Source: Caulobacter mirabilis | Lineage (GTDB): Bacteria > Pseudomonadota > Alphaproteobacteria > Caulobacterales > Caulobacteraceae | DNA length: 64,000 nt | Direction: 5' to 3' | Assembly: GCF_002749615.1 (NCBI RefSeq) | Contig: NZ_CP024201.1 | Span: 2,480,001-2,544,000, forward strand | Shown: positions 1 to 10,390 of the stretch, in pieces | How the letters are laid out: each line of letters starts with the position of its first letter | Numbering within the stretch: position 1 is the stretch's first letter | Program-made: the position numbers and the translations under genes | Notes under the pieces: generated by a model | Databases searched by the model: none | What the model saw: the letters and a program-made list of their open reading frames with translations, nothing else | What the model was told of the DNA's origin: nothing

Positions 1-1605
1 GGCTTCCCGGGTGTAGTAGCGGATCAGGTCGCGGATCGCGGCTTCCGGAACGATGAACTCCTCGTCCTTCAGGCCGTGATCCTTGGCCAGCTTGGGCAGC
101 ACGTGCCGGATGGCGATCTGCACCTTCTCATCCTCGGTGTAGCCGGGGATGCGGATGATCTCCATGCGGTCCAGCAGCGGCTGGGGCATGTTCAGGCTGT
201 TGGCCGTGGTGACGAACATCGTCTGGCTCAGGTCGTAGTCGACCTCCAGGTAATGGTCGTTGAACGTGCTGTTCTGGGCCGGGTCCAAGACCTCGAGCAG
301 CGCGGCCGAGGGGTCGCCCCGATAGTCGCTGCCCATCTTGTCGATCTCGTCCAGCAGGAAGAACGGGTCGACCTGCTTGGCCTTCTTCATCGACTGGATG
401 ATCTTGCCCGGCATGGAGCCGATGTAGGTCCGGCGGTGACCGCGGATCTCGGCCTCGTCCCGCACGCCGCCCAGCGACAGCCGCACGAACTCGCGGTTCG
501 TCGCCTTGGCGATGGACTTGCCCAGCGAGGTCTTGCCGACGCCCGGAGGGCCGACGAGGCACAGGATCGGGCCCTTCAGCGAGTTGGTCCGGGCCTGGAC
601 GGCCAGGTACTCGAGGATCCGCTCCTTCACCTTCTCCAGGCCGTAGTGATCCTCGTCGAGGATCGATTCGGCCTTCACCAGGTCGATCTTCTTGGCCTTG
701 GCCTTGCCCCACGGGATCGACAGCAGCCAATCCAGATAGTTCCGGACCACCGTGCTCTCGGCGGACATCGGGCTCATGTTGCGCAGCTTCTTCAGCTCGC
801 CCTCGGCCTTGGCCCGCGCTTCCTTGGACAGCTTCGTCTTCTTGATGCGCTTTTCGAGCTCGAGCAGCTCGTCGCGACCGTCGTCCTGGTCGCCCAGCTC
901 ACGCTGGATCGCCTTCATCTGCTCGTTGAGATAGTACTCGCGCTGGGTCTTCTCCATCTGGCGCTTCACGCGCGAGCGGATCTTCTTCTCGACCTGCAGG
1001 ACGCTGATCTCGCCTTCCATCAGGGCGAAGACCTTCTCCAGGCGCTTCACCACGTCGAAGATCTCGAGCAGCTGCTGCTTGTCGCCGATCTTCACCGACA
1101 GGTGGGCGGCGATGGAATCGGCCAGCTTGCCGGGCTCGGCGATCTGCGGGATCGAGGCCAGGGCCTCGGGCGGGATCTTCTTGTTGAGCTTGACGTAGTT
1201 CTCGAACTGCTCGGCCACGGCGCGCGACAGGGCCTCGGCCTCATGCTCCTCGCCGGCGTCCTCGGCGATCTCGGCCGCCTCGGCTTCGTAGTAGTCCTCG
1301 CGGGTGGTGAACTTGACCACGGCGGCGCGGGTCTTGCCCTCCACCAGCACCTTCACGGTGCCGTCCGGCAGCTTGAGCAGCTGCAGCACCGTGGCGATCA
1401 CCCCGACGTCGTAGATGTCGTCGGTGGCGGGATCGTCATCGGCGGAGTTCTTCTGGGTGGCCAGAAGGATCTGCTTGTCGGTGCGCATGACCTCTTCGAG
1501 CGCGCGCACGGACTTGTCGCGTCCCACGAACAGCGGGACGACCATATGGGGAAACACCACGATGTCCCGCAGCGGCAACACCGGAAGCGTACGGATGTCG
1601 GTCAT
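1..1605 (-). CDS. lon: ATP-dependent protease Lon, 3' end outside window
   Basis: Cytoplasmic AAA+ serine protease that degrades misfolded and regulatory proteins. The first 535 codons are present. They hold the N-terminal substrate-binding domain, starting [14 protein letters not shown], a long helical linker, and the AAA+ module with Walker A GPPGVGKT near residues 352-359 and Walker B LLDEID near 416-421. The Ser-Lys protease domain lies beyond base 1. The ATG at 1603-1605 is preceded by a GAGGAG-type ribosome site and matches the usual Lon N-terminus. It is transcribed away from the TonB receptor at 1892. In Caulobacter lon normally follows clpX directly, whereas here about 22 kb separates them. 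Identification is secure. Confidence 0.97.
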   Translation of the reverse strand, partial: MTDIRTLPVLPLRDIVVFPHMVVPLFVGRDKSVRALEEVMRTDKQILLATQKNSADDDPATDDIYDVGVIATVLQLLKLPDGTVKVLVEGKTRAAVVKFTTREDYYEAEAAEIAEDAGEEHEAEALSRAVAEQFENYVKLNKKIPPEALASIPQIAEPGKLADSIAAHLSVKIGDKQQLLEIFDVVKRLEKVFALMEGEISVLQVEKKIRSRVKRQMEKTQREYYLNEQMKAIQRELGDQDDGRDELLELEKRIKKTKLSKEARAKAEGELKKLRNMSPMSAESTVVRNYLDWLLSIPWGKAKAKKIDLVKAESILDEDHYGLEKVKERILEYLAVQARTNSLKGPILCLVGPPGVGKTSLGKSIAKATNREFVRLSLGGVRDEAEIRGHRRTYIGSMPGKIIQSMKKAKQVDPFFLLDEIDKMGSDYRGDPSAALLEVLDPAQNSTFNDHYLEVDYDLSQTMFVTTANSLNMPQPLLDRMEIIRIPGYTEDEKVQIAIRHVLPKLAKDHGLKDEEFIVPEAAIRDLIRYYTREA

Positions 1606-1891
1606 TCCAATCTCCTCGGCGCGGCCCGGAAGCGGCGCCGCGCTGGCCCGACAACGGAACGGTCGGGCCCTTACAGCAAGATATGTGGCCGCTTTGCGCG
1701 TCTGTTCAAGTTTGACGGTCCCTATGCCCCGGGCAAGCCGTCATCAGCCCACAACTTTCGTCACGTTTCCGACATGAGCGTGCGCTAGCGAAATGCAATT
1801 GCGAGTCGCTTGCATTATTAACACCCCTCCCCTAGAGAACGCCCGTTCGCGGCCGATCTGACCGCTTCGTATCGGGCCGCTGGGGGTTTCC
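1606..1891. promoter_or_regulatory. Divergent lon / TonB-receptor promoter region
   Basis: This 286-bp gap between two divergent genes must contain both promoters. The clearest element is the Fur-box-like palindrome at 1792-1816, listed separately, about 76 bp before the receptor start. I could not assign a confident sigma-32 or sigma-70 promoter for lon by eye. Confidence 0.5.
1792..1816. promoter_or_regulatory. Fur-box-like operator upstream of TonB receptor
   Basis: Seven-base inverted arms AATGCAA (1792-1798) and TTGCATT (1810-1816) flank an 11-bp centre. The sub-sequence 1798-1815 reads ATTGCGAGTCGCTTGCAT. It matches 14 of 18 positions of a second site, 6242-6259 (ATTGCGAATGGATTGCAT), just upstream of the TonB-like gene. 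The shape and the gene context (TonB receptor, TonB) suggest iron control by Fur or a related regulator. The regulator itself is inferred. Confidence 0.5.
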
Positions 1892-4399
1892 ATGTTCAAG
1901 AGTCTGCTTCTCGCCGGCGCGGGCCTCGCCGCGCTGACCGCCTTCGCGCGCCCGGCCCTCGCCCAGGCGCCGACGCCGCCGACGGAGGCCCTGCCCGCCG
2001 TGGTCATCGAGACCGACGCCAAGGCGCCCCAGATCTACCGCTTCGGCGATCCGCTGGATTCCGGGACCTCCACCTTCGACGCCGAGGCGATCTCGACCCG
2101 CGCGCCCGGCTCGGGCGACGTCAACCAGCTCCTGAAGGCGCTGCCGACGGCCCACTTCAGCCTTCGCGAGGGCCTGGCCACGCGCGAGCAGCTGCAGGAC
2201 CTGCGGCCCACGCAGCTGTCCATCTCCGGCGGCCGGGTCAACGAGAACCTGTTCCTGCTCGACGGCGTCGACGCCAGTTCGCGCCTGGATCACACCCAGG
2301 ACGACCCGCAGAACTACACCGAGGTCGCCAACACCTCGCCGCAGGCCTTCTGGGTCGACTCCAATCTCGTCGGCAGCCTGACGGTGCGGGACTCCAACGT
2401 CTCGGCCGAGTACGGCCGCTTCGCCGGCGGCGTGGTCGAGATCGCGACGCGCGACCCGGCCCGGGAATTCGGCGGACAGGTCTACTACAACACCACCCGC
2501 ACCGGTCTGACCTCGTTCCGGATCTCCCCGGCGACCCTGGCGGCGCTGGGCGGCGTGCCCCCGTCCGGCAAGCCGGATTACGAGAAGACCCGCTATGGCG
2601 TCCGCTTCGACATCCCGGTCAATGAACGCCTCCGCCTGCTCGCCGGCTACAGCCGCAGTGAATCGGAGGTCACCTACTTCAAGAGCGCCAACTACGGCGG
2701 CCTGGGCTTCGGCCAGCGGAGCCTGAGCGAGAACTTTCTGCTCAAGGCGACGGCCGACCTTCCCGCCGGTCTCACCCTGACCGGCCAGCTGACCTACACG
2801 CCCTACGAGTCCCAGTCGTCGAACGCGATCGGGATCAACAACATGGTCACGACCGAGGGCGGCGGCTGGACCGGCCGACTGGGTCTCGTGGGCCGAAGCG
2901 GCGAAGCGGACTGGACCCTGGACGCCAGCTTCTCCCGCTCCGAGAGCGGCCGCGACGGCGCGCGGGTTCAGTACAACGTCAGCCGGACGGGAACCAACAT
3001 CGACTGGTGCCCCGCCGGCAGCCAGTGCACCAACGGATTCATCGGGCCGCTGGACCAGCGCGAGAGCGGCTACACCCTGAAGGGAACCTGGTCGCAGCCT
3101 CTGCTCGGCGGCGACTTCCGGGCCGGCTTCGACCTGTCGCATGTCGAGGCCTACCGAAAGCGGCCATTCACGACCTACGCATACACCGGCACCCAGGCCG
3201 GCGCGAACACCCGTTGCGCCGATCCCAATGAAGGCCCGTCCTGCGTGTCGGGCGTCTACGCCCTGACCGAACGGCTTCAGTACCGAGCTTATGAGGCCGA
3301 GGCCTCGATGGAGACCGCTGCGCTCTGGGGCGAACAGACCTTCGAGGTCGCCGGATTCACCGTGCGGGGCGGCCTGCGCCTCGAGCACGACAGCTTCCTG
3401 GGCAATTGGGACTTGTCTCCGCGCTTCTCGGCGACGCATGAGCTGCCGTTCGGGATCACCGCCACGGTCGGCCTGAACCGCTACTATGCCCGCAGCTTCC
3501 TGGGCTACGCCCTCCGGGACAAGCAGCCTGGCATCCTCCGCTACGCCCGCACCGCGCCCGTCGTCGGCGGCACGCGGACCTGGAGCGACAACTGGACCCT
3601 GAGCAGTCAGAGCATCAGCCAACGATACCGGGACGCCAACCTCGACACCCCCTATTCGGACGAGCTGACGATCGCTCTTGCCGGCCCGCTGTTCGGCGGC
3701 CAGTACCGCATCCGGGGCATCAAGCGCGAGGGTCGCCAGGAGTTCGCCCGCTCCCCGGCCGTGCGCACCGAGTTCGTCAACGAGCTGGGCCGGGTCGTGA
3801 CCCTCACCAGCTACACCATCACCAACGATGGCGAGAGCAGCTACCAGGGCCTCAGCCTGGAATGGAACCGCTCATTCGGGCGGCACTCGGTGGGCCTGTC
3901 GACCAGCTGGTCGGAAACCAAGACCAGCAACATCGACTACTTCCTCCAGGCCGAAGACGAGCTCTACGAGGGCACGTTCGTCTACTACCAGGGTCAGGTT
4001 CGTCCTAAGCCTTCGGTCCTGGCCGAGAACCAGCGCGAGGACTACGCCGCCCCGCTGATCATCAACGCTGACTACCAGTCGACCTGGTGGGACGATCGGG
4101 TGAAGCTGAACGTCAACGCCCGCTTCCGCGGCAAGTTCGAGCGCATCGACGACACCGGCGCCGACATCCGGCTGGGCGGCGTCACCTACGACGTGTACGA
4201 CAAGGTCAAGTACGACCCGTCGGTGGACTTCAACCTGAACGTCACCGCCGACGTCGTCCGCAATCAATGGGGCACGGTCACCCTGGACGCCCGCGTCGAC
4301 AACCTGCTGGACTCGATCCCGTACCGGAACTCGGTGAACCGCACCCAGCCCTACCAGCTGGGCCGGACGATCTGGGTGGGCGCGAAGTACACGTTCTGA
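1892..4399 (+). CDS. TonB-dependent outer-membrane receptor
   Basis: An 835-residue outer-membrane transporter for a scarce ligand, probably iron or another metal complex. Residues 1-24 are a Sec signal peptide ending in ALAQ. A plug domain follows (about 35-200, containing LFLLDGVD and [16 protein letters not shown]), then a long beta-barrel ending in the typical aromatic KYTF. A Fur-box-like palindrome lies 76 bp upstream. The stop codon overlaps the start of the di-haem peroxidase by one base, so the two are translationally linked. The substrate cannot be told from sequence. Family assignment is firm. Confidence 0.93.
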   Translation: MFKSLLLAGAGLAALTAFARPALAQAPTPPTEALPAVVIETDAKAPQIYRFGDPLDSGTSTFDAEAISTRAPGSGDVNQLLKALPTAHFSLREGLATREQLQDLRPTQLSISGGRVNENLFLLDGVDASSRLDHTQDDPQNYTEVANTSPQAFWVDSNLVGSLTVRDSNVSAEYGRFAGGVVEIATRDPAREFGGQVYYNTTRTGLTSFRISPATLAALGGVPPSGKPDYEKTRYGVRFDIPVNERLRLLAGYSRSESEVTYFKSANYGGLGFGQRSLSENFLLKATADLPAGLTLTGQLTYTPYESQSSNAIGINNMVTTEGGGWTGRLGLVGRSGEADWTLDASFSRSESGRDGARVQYNVSRTGTNIDWCPAGSQCTNGFIGPLDQRESGYTLKGTWSQPLLGGDFRAGFDLSHVEAYRKRPFTTYAYTGTQAGANTRCADPNEGPSCVSGVYALTERLQYRAYEAEASMETAALWGEQTFEVAGFTVRGGLRLEHDSFLGNWDLSPRFSATHELPFGITATVGLNRYYARSFLGYALRDKQPGILRYARTAPVVGGTRTWSDNWTLSSQSISQRYRDANLDTPYSDELTIALAGPLFGGQYRIRGIKREGRQEFARSPAVRTEFVNELGRVVTLTSYTITNDGESSYQGLSLEWNRSFGRHSVGLSTSWSETKTSNIDYFLQAEDELYEGTFVYYQGQVRPKPSVLAENQREDYAAPLIINADYQSTWWDDRVKLNVNARFRGKFERIDDTGADIRLGGVTYDVYDKVKYDPSVDFNLNVTADVVRNQWGTVTLDARVDNLLDSIPYRNSVNRTQPYQLGRTIWVGAKYTF

Positions 4400-5487
4400 T
4401 GTTCGCAAGGACCGTCCTGGCCGCGGCCGTCGTGGCCGGGGCCTTCGTCATCGCCGGCGCGGCGTCCTCCCAGGGGACGCCGACGCTGCGCGAACTGTAT
4501 GCCGGACCGCCTGAGACCTGGCCGCGCCCCACGCTGCTGGACGGCGCCATCTTCACCGAGTTCGGACCACTGCCGCCCGCGCCGCAGCCGGCAGACAACC
4601 CCTCGACGCCGGCCAAGCTCGCCCTGGGCCAGCGCCTGTTCGAGGAGCCCAGGCTCTCCAAGTCCGGACAGTTCGCCTGCACCTCCTGCCATAACCGCGA
4701 ACTGGCCTTCGGCGACGGTCTGCGGACCTCGTTCGGTCACGACCGTCAGCGGGGGCGGCGCAACGCCCAGCCGCTCTTCGCGGCGGCCTGGATGTCCTCC
4801 CTGTTCTGGGACGGCCGCTCCCCCAGCCTGGAAGCCCAGGCCCTGGAGCCGATCGGCCATCCGGTCGAGATGGCCGCGGATCGCGCCACGGTCGAGGCGC
4901 GCCTGAACGCCGACCAGACCTATCGCAAGGCCTTCGCCGCGGCGTTCAACGACGACCGGCCGATCACGCTCGAGCGCGTGGGTCAGTCGATCGCCGTGTT
5001 CGAACGCTCGCTGAAGCCCCGCCGCACCCGCTGGGATCGGGTCACGGCCGACGGCGGCGGCGTCCGCCTCCTGACCGACCAGGAGCTGCAGGGGCTGCAC
5101 CTGTTCCGCACCAAGGCCGGCTGCGCCAACTGCCACAGCGGCCCCCTGTTCACCGACGGCAAGTTCCACAACCTGGGTCTCAGTTTCTACGGCCGGCGGC
5201 TGCAGGACCTGGGCCGCTACGAGGTGACCAAGGACCCAGCCGACGTCGGCGCGTTCCGGACCCCGACGCTGCGCAATGTCTCCGCGACCGGGCCCTATAT
5301 GCACAACGGCCTGTTTCCGACCCTGGCCGGGACCGTCAACTTCTACAACCAGGGCGGGGCTCAACTGCGGCCGCGGCCCGACCAGGTCAACGACCCGTTG
5401 TTCCCAAAGACCTCGCCGCTGGTGAAGCCCTTGGGCCTGACCGCAGAGGAGCGCCGGGCGCTGGTCGCCTTCCTGGAGACGCTCTAG
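4399..5487 (+). CDS. Di-haem cytochrome c peroxidase family protein
   Basis: A 362-residue periplasmic protein with a signal peptide at the N-terminus. It has two haem c sites: C94-x2-C97-H98 and C242-x2-C245-H246. The second lies before the conserved tail FRTPTLRNV and GPYMHNG typical of the CcpA/MauG family. Family members reduce peroxide or carry out haem-based oxidations using electrons from cytochrome c. The start overlaps the receptor stop (TGATG), so it is probably the second gene of the receptor operon. This pairing suggests a role in oxidising the imported ligand or metal, which is inference. It ends four bases inside the convergent TonB-like gene. Confidence 0.9.
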   Translation: MFARTVLAAAVVAGAFVIAGAASSQGTPTLRELYAGPPETWPRPTLLDGAIFTEFGPLPPAPQPADNPSTPAKLALGQRLFEEPRLSKSGQFACTSCHNRELAFGDGLRTSFGHDRQRGRRNAQPLFAAAWMSSLFWDGRSPSLEAQALEPIGHPVEMAADRATVEARLNADQTYRKAFAAAFNDDRPITLERVGQSIAVFERSLKPRRTRWDRVTADGGGVRLLTDQELQGLHLFRTKAGCANCHSGPLFTDGKFHNLGLSFYGRRLQDLGRYEVTKDPADVGAFRTPTLRNVSATGPYMHNGLFPTLAGTVNFYNQGGAQLRPRPDQVNDPLFPKTSPLVKPLGLTAEERRALVAFLETL

Positions 5488-6221
5488 GCCCGTCCGACGC
5501 GCACCCGGTAGACGATCGGCGCCTCGAAGCGCCGGCGGCTCCAGGTCGAGTCCGCCGGGGCTGCCGGGAACGGCGAGGCGTTCCGCACCTGGGCCAGCGC
5601 CGCGTCGTCCAGGACGCCGTGCCCGCTCGACCGGATCAGATCGACCGCCCGCACCCGCCCGCGCCGGTCCAGGGTGACCGCGACCACCACCGCGCCCTCC
5701 AGGGACTCGGCGCGGCCGCGCTCCGGATAACGCTTGTGGCGCTCGATCCAGGCCAGCACCTGGGCCGGATAGGGATCCTCGGCCGAACGCACACCCACGC
5801 CGGCGGATGCGGCCTCGCCCGTCCCGATCCCCGTCGCGGTCGACACGCTCGCCGACCCGGCTGTGAAAGCGGTCTCCGAGACCGCAGGCGCGCCCTGGGC
5901 GATCCGTTGAAAAACCGGGGTCGGAGCCGCCGTAGCTTGGGCGGCGGCCGCGGGCTGGGACACCGATCGGGCGACCGGAGTCGCCTCCGGCGCCGACGCT
6001 GCGGACGGGGCCTCGGGCTTCGGCCGTGACGTCGCCGGCGGGGACCAGGCCGGCGACGCCGAGAAGAGCTCCACGGCGACCTCCGGGACCTCGACGCGCG
6101 CGCCGTCCGACGCCGCCCGGCTCAGCGCCAGGAAGACCAGACCGTGCAGGATCGCCGCCGCCAACCCAGCCATGAGGCGGGAGTCGCCGGCCGGGCGCGA
6201 ATGAACGGACGAGTGCGCCAC
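5484..6221 (-). CDS. TonB family energy-transducing protein
   Basis: A 245-residue protein with one N-terminal membrane segment (about 17-37), a Pro/Ala-rich periplasmic spacer (about 55-115) and a C-terminal TonB domain (about 150-245) containing RYPERGR and [15 protein letters not shown]. It would link the inner-membrane ExbB-ExbD motor to receptors such as the one at 1892. No exbB or exbD is present in the window. It converges on the peroxidase gene with a four-base overlap. A Fur-box-like site sits about 21 bp before its start, so it is probably co-regulated with the receptor. Confidence 0.88.
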   Translation of the reverse strand: MAHSSVHSRPAGDSRLMAGLAAAILHGLVFLALSRAASDGARVEVPEVAVELFSASPAWSPPATSRPKPEAPSAASAPEATPVARSVSQPAAAAQATAAPTPVFQRIAQGAPAVSETAFTAGSASVSTATGIGTGEAASAGVGVRSAEDPYPAQVLAWIERHKRYPERGRAESLEGAVVVAVTLDRRGRVRAVDLIRSSGHGVLDDAALAQVRNASPFPAAPADSTWSRRRFEAPIVYRVRVGRA

Positions 6222-6241
6222 GCGGACGACGGCCTTCTGCT

Positions 6242-6259
6242 ATTGCGAATGGATTGCAT
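6242..6259. promoter_or_regulatory. Fur-box-like operator upstream of TonB-like gene
   Basis: ATTGCGAATGGATTGCAT matches 14 of 18 positions of the site before the TonB receptor (1798-1815). It lies 21 bp from the TonB-like start codon, a position suited to repression. The same motif at two genes of one pathway is the evidence. The regulator is inferred. Confidence 0.5.
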
Positions 6260-6332
6260 CCTCTAGCGCCTGAGGCGACGACTGACCACCCCGCGTCTTT
6301 CCCTTCGCGATCCCAGCGCCTAGACAGGCCCC

Positions 6333-7094
6333 ATGGCCTGGACCCGCACCTACGACGACGCCGAACCGCAGCGCGTGAATCGCTGGCTGGCCCAGAGCGG
6401 CGTCTGCTCTCGGCGCGAGGCCGAGGCCTTGATCGCCCAGGGCCTGGTGTCCATCGACGGCGAGGTCGTGGGGGACGTCGGCCGCAAGATCCTGCCCGGC
6501 CAGACCCTGACCCTGAACGACAGCGCCACCGCCAGCCTGAGCTCGGCCCTCACGGTGATGATCCACAAGCCCGTCGGCGTGGTCTCCAGCCAGCCCGACC
6601 CGGGCCAGGTCCCCGCCGTCAGACTGCTGACCCGCAAGGCGCTCTGGGGCGAGAGCGAGACCATCCCCGACCGCGACAGCAAGCTGGCGCCGGTCGGGCG
6701 TCTGGACATGGACTCCCGGGGCCTGCTGATCCTGTCCGAGGACGGCGTGGTGGCCAAGGCGGTCATCGGCCCGGAGTCGGAGCTGGAGAAGGAATACGTC
6801 GTCCGGGTCTTCGGCAATGTAGCGAGCGACAAGATCGCCCTGCTCCGTCACGGCCTGGAGCTCGACGAACGGAAACTGCGGCCCGCCAAGGTGACCGTGG
6901 CCGGCGACAACATCCTGCGCTTCGTCCTGAAGGAGGGTCGCAACCGCCAGATCCGTCGGATGTGCGAACTGGTCGACCTGCGGGTCATGGATCTGTTCCG
7001 CGTCCGGGTCGGCCCGATCGCCCTGGGCGACCTGCCGGAGGGTCGATGGCGGCCGCTGACGGCTCAGGAACGGCAAGCGTTGATCGGAGCTTGA
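6333..7094 (+). CDS. rluF: RluF-like 23S rRNA pseudouridine synthase
   Basis: A 253-residue RsuA-family enzyme that isomerises a uridine to pseudouridine in ribosomal RNA. An S4 RNA-binding domain occupies about residues 13-60 (RVNRWLAQSGVCSRREAEALI). The catalytic motif GRLD places the nucleophile at D125, followed by DSRGLLILSEDG. The segment GRNRQIRRMCE resembles RluF rather than RluB or RsuA, which usually read RRLWE there. RluF modifies U2604 next to the peptidyl-transferase centre in E. coli. The exact target here is inferred from that similarity. It ends eight bases before the EamA transporter. Confidence 0.85.
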   Translation: MAWTRTYDDAEPQRVNRWLAQSGVCSRREAEALIAQGLVSIDGEVVGDVGRKILPGQTLTLNDSATASLSSALTVMIHKPVGVVSSQPDPGQVPAVRLLTRKALWGESETIPDRDSKLAPVGRLDMDSRGLLILSEDGVVAKAVIGPESELEKEYVVRVFGNVASDKIALLRHGLELDERKLRPAKVTVAGDNILRFVLKEGRNRQIRRMCELVDLRVMDLFRVRVGPIALGDLPEGRWRPLTAQERQALIGA

Positions 7095-7101
7095 GCTCGC
7101 C

Positions 7102-7950
7102 ATGGCGGTAGGTCTGGGCCTTCTGGCGGCCTTCCTGTGGGGACTGACCGATTTCCTCATCAGCGTCGCCGGCCGCTCCTTCGGCGTCCATCGCTCGATG
7201 CTCTACGCCCAAAGCGTCGGGGTCCTGGGGATCGGCGCCTGGATCCTGCTCTCGGGGACCGCCCCTCCCGCGACCGCCTCGCCCGAGGCCTGGTTCGCGG
7301 CGGTCGTCTCGGCCCCCCTGGGCGTCGTCGCCACCCTGGCCCTCTATCGGGGCCTGAAGACCGGCCAGGTCTCCGTCGTCACCCCCATCACCGCCACCTT
7401 CGGCGCGGTGACCGCGATCCTGTCGCTGGCGACCGGCGAGCGGGTCGGCCCCTTCACCCTGGTCGGCATCGGCCTGGTGGTCGTCGGCGCGGTGCTGGTC
7501 GGCGCCCGCCGGGCCAAGGGCGAGGCGACGACAGGCTCCAGCGGCGCGCTCTGGGGCGTCTTCGCCGCAGCGGCCTATGGCGTGCAGTTCTGGATCCAGG
7601 GCCGGTTCGCCGTGCCCCAGCTGGGCGGCGTCTGGCCGGTTTGGATCTACTATCTGATCAGCGCCAGCCTGCTGCTGATCGCGGTCCCGATCCGGCGGGC
7701 GCCGATGACGATCCCGCTCTCCGGCCTGCCCGTCGTCATCTCCACGGGCACGGTGGCCGTCGGCGGCTTCCTGGCCCTGGCGGCGGGACTGGCCACCGGC
7801 GAGGTGGCGGTGGTCACGGTTCTCGCGTCGCTGCAGAGCGCCATCACCGTCTGCCTGGCCTGCCTGCATCACCGAGAGCGCCTGGCCTGGCCGCAATGGC
7901 TCGGCCTGGCGCTGACCCTGCTGGGTCTGGCCGCGGTGCACGCGGGCTAG
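7102..7950 (+). CDS. EamA/DMT-family membrane transporter
   Basis: A 282-residue inner-membrane protein with about ten hydrophobic helices arranged as two EamA repeats of five. The internal repeat is visible from the paired ends YRGLKTGQVSVVTPI and GLATGEVAVVTVL. Drug/metabolite transporters of this type export amino acids, nucleosides or other small molecules; the substrate is unknown here. It follows the pseudouridine synthase by seven bases and converges with a second EamA gene, overlapping it by four bases. Confidence 0.88.
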   Translation: MAVGLGLLAAFLWGLTDFLISVAGRSFGVHRSMLYAQSVGVLGIGAWILLSGTAPPATASPEAWFAAVVSAPLGVVATLALYRGLKTGQVSVVTPITATFGAVTAILSLATGERVGPFTLVGIGLVVVGAVLVGARRAKGEATTGSSGALWGVFAAAAYGVQFWIQGRFAVPQLGGVWPVWIYYLISASLLLIAVPIRRAPMTIPLSGLPVVISTGTVAVGGFLALAAGLATGEVAVVTVLASLQSAITVCLACLHHRERLAWPQWLGLALTLLGLAAVHAG

Positions 7951-8849
7951 CCCGTCCGCCCCTTCAGCGAGGCGAGGCCGATGCCCGCCCCGATCAGCAG
8001 AACGCCGACCGCGTGATAGCCGCGGAAGCTCTCGCCCAGCAGGACGACGGCCAGCACCGCCCCGAACACCGGCATCAGGTGCATGAAATGCGAGGCCCGC
8101 GCCGGCCCCAACAGCTCCACCCCGCGATTGAAGAACAGGTAGGACAGGAACGACGGAAAGATCGCGATGTAGAGCACCCCGCCGATGGCCTGGGGGGTCA
8201 GCGGAACGCCGCGCCCCTGTCCCAGCTCCCACGCCCAGAACGGCGCGAGCAGCAGCACCGCCAGGGCGAAGGTCGCCCACAGCAGGCTCAGCGGATGCAC
8301 CGCCGGTCGCCGGCGCAGCAGCAGCGAGTAGCCGGCATAGAGCAGCACCCCGACCAGGATGATTCCGTCGCCGGGATGGACATCCAGGTGCAGCAGGTCC
8401 CACGGGCGTCCCTGCGCGATCACCACCAGCACCCCGAGCAGCGACAGGGCCACGCCGATGGTCTGCGCCATCGTCGTCCGTTCGCGCAGGATCAGAAATC
8501 CGAACAGCATCACCAGCGGCGGAATGGCCGCCTGCATCAGAACGCTGTTCAGCGCCGTGGTGGTCTGCAGGCCGACGTAGAGCAGTGCGCCGAACGAGGC
8601 CACGCCGGTGGCCGCCAGCGCCAGGACCATCGGCCAGCGCCGGATCAGCTCGGCTCGGTCGCTCTTCAGATGCGGCCAGGCGAAGGGCGTGATGAGCAGC
8701 AGCGCCAGGACCCATCGCCAGAAGCTGAGCCCCATCGGCGGGACCACGCCGGCCATCGCCCGGCCGGCGACCGAATTGCCCGCCCAGAACAGGACGGCCA
8801 GGCACAGCAGGATCGGCGCGGCGCGCCACAGGCGGGAGACCGGACTCAT
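7947..8849 (-). CDS. EamA/DMT-family membrane transporter
   Basis: A 300-residue polytopic inner-membrane protein with two EamA repeats. Hallmarks are FWAGNSVAGRAMAG near the N-terminus, TTALNSVLMQAAIPPLVMLFG at the end of repeat one and LMPVFGAVLAVVLLGE in repeat two. The chosen ATG (MSPVSRLW) begins the first hydrophobic segment; a longer in-frame upstream extension is basic, proline-rich and unlikely to be translated. Substrate unknown. It is convergent with the other EamA gene at 7102. Confidence 0.88.
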   Translation of the reverse strand: MSPVSRLWRAAPILLCLAVLFWAGNSVAGRAMAGVVPPMGLSFWRWVLALLLITPFAWPHLKSDRAELIRRWPMVLALAATGVASFGALLYVGLQTTTALNSVLMQAAIPPLVMLFGFLILRERTTMAQTIGVALSLLGVLVVIAQGRPWDLLHLDVHPGDGIILVGVLLYAGYSLLLRRRPAVHPLSLLWATFALAVLLLAPFWAWELGQGRGVPLTPQAIGGVLYIAIFPSFLSYLFFNRGVELLGPARASHFMHLMPVFGAVLAVVLLGESFRGYHAVGVLLIGAGIGLASLKGRTG

Positions 8850-8953
8850 GTCCTCTGCATAGCCGCCCAGCTCAGATGACCAAAGCTTCACTAGGCCGCC
8901 CCGGCCGCCAGTGGTCTGCTCCCGCGCGAGGGACCTCGTCGGGGAGCGAGGAC

Positions 8954-10390
8954 ATGATCGACAGACGTTCGGTGTTGCTGGCCGCGGCGCCCATGGCGCT
9001 GACCTATGGGCCGGCGCCGATCCAGGCCGCAACGCCCAGGGCCCAGGTCGAGGCGCTGCTCAGGACGGAACTGATCGAACAGGGCGTCCCGGCGGTCCAG
9101 TACGCGGTGACCAGGGGCGGCCGCATCGTCCTGCAAGGGGCTATGGGCCAGGCCGATGTGCGCTATCGCGCGCCGGCGACGACGGAGTCGCTGTTCCCGA
9201 TCTACTCCTGCACCAAGGGCTTCACGGGCGTGGCCCTCATGCAGCTGGTTCAGGCCGGCAAGCTGGACCTTTCCGCACCCGTCTCGCGCTATCTCGACGA
9301 CCTGCCCGAGGCCTGGCGGCCGATCACCCTGCGCCAGTTGGCCAGCCACAGTTCGGGCCTGCCCAACATCATCCGCAACGACACCGGCCGGCTGATCGCC
9401 AACGACGAGGCCTCGACCTGGAAGGCGGTGCGCGCCATGCCGCTGGCGTTCCCGCCGGGCGACCGGTTCGCCTACTGCCAGACCAACCCCGCCCTGCTCG
9501 GCCAGATCTTCGAGAAACTCACCGGCCTGCCCGCGACGCGATTCATCGCCGAGGGCCAGTTCAAGCCGGCCGGCATGACCCGGACGAGCTTCGGCGACAG
9601 CCTCGACGTCACCCCCGGCAAGGTCACCTCCTACAACCGGCGCTTCGTCGACCCGATGGGACCGGGCGAGATGCGGCACGTCTATTCGGAACTGCCGGAA
9701 GGTCGCCGCACGGCCACAGGCATGGTCGCCACCGCCGGCGACGTCGGCCGCTGGCTGATCGCGCTCCAGGCCGGGCGGCTGCTCGACGCGGAAAGCCGCA
9801 AGGCTCTCTGGACTCCCTATGTGTTCAACAACGGCAAGACCGGCGACTGGGCGGTCAGCTGGATGGCCAACACCCGTCCCGTCCACCGCTCGACGGGCAT
9901 GACCGGCGGCAGCGCCTGCGCCTTTACCCTCTACCCGGAGGACGATGTCGGCGTGGTCGTGCTGACCAACCTGGGCAGCGCCTATCCCGAAGACCTGATC
10001 GACCAGATCGCCGCGCTCTATATTCCCGGCATGCGGCTGAACGGCGTCGCGGCGCTGCGCAGCCGGTTGACCGGCAAGGACTACGCGACCGCGCCGGAAA
10101 TCGCCGCCGCCCTGAAGCGGGAGGACCCGAACTTCCGCCTCGGGGAAGGCGAGCTCAACGACTGGGGCTACCGCCTGCTGCGCAGCGGCCGTCCGAGGCA
10201 GGCGGTCGAGTTGTTCAAGCTCAACGCCACGCTGAACCCCGAGAGCGGCAACGCCTTCGACAGCCTGGGCGAGGGCTACGCCGTGATCGGCGACAAGCCC
10301 CGGGCCGTCGAAAACTATCGCCGCTCCCTGGCCCTCGACCCGGCCAACGAGGGCGCGGCCCGATACCTCAAGGCCCAGGGCGCTCAGTAG
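8954..10390 (+). CDS. Beta-lactamase-fold serine hydrolase with C-terminal TPR
   Basis: A 478-residue exported protein. The N-terminus (MIDRRSVLLAAAPMAL) is a signal sequence, and the start is chosen at the ATG after GCGAGGA. The serine-hydrolase domain has the catalytic S85-C-T-K88 tetrad and a downstream YCQTN in the Tyr-x-Asn position. Residues about 400-478 form TPR-like helices (YRRSLALDPANEGAARYL). Such class-C-like proteins act as esterases or D-amino peptidases more often than as true beta-lactamases. It ends inside the convergent amidase gene by seven bases. Confidence 0.88.
   Translation: MIDRRSVLLAAAPMALTYGPAPIQAATPRAQVEALLRTELIEQGVPAVQYAVTRGGRIVLQGAMGQADVRYRAPATTESLFPIYSCTKGFTGVALMQLVQAGKLDLSAPVSRYLDDLPEAWRPITLRQLASHSSGLPNIIRNDTGRLIANDEASTWKAVRAMPLAFPPGDRFAYCQTNPALLGQIFEKLTGLPATRFIAEGQFKPAGMTRTSFGDSLDVTPGKVTSYNRRFVDPMGPGEMRHVYSELPEGRRTATGMVATAGDVGRWLIALQAGRLLDAESRKALWTPYVFNNGKTGDWAVSWMANTRPVHRSTGMTGGSACAFTLYPEDDVGVVVLTNLGSAYPEDLIDQIAALYIPGMRLNGVAALRSRLTGKDYATAPEIAAALKREDPNFRLGEGELNDWGYRLLRSGRPRQAVELFKLNATLNPESGNAFDSLGEGYAVIGDKPRAVENYRRSLALDPANEGAARYLKAQGAQ

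Noticed and set aside
76-1788. Long plus-strand frame opposite lon
   Set aside because: Antisense shadow caused by high GC; the minus strand carries clear Lon motifs. The same holds for long frames opposite the receptor (1832-3622), the hydrolase/amidase pair (8911-11847), matB (12586-14838), the NAD(P)HX gene (56236-58221) and the thiolase (58861-60657).
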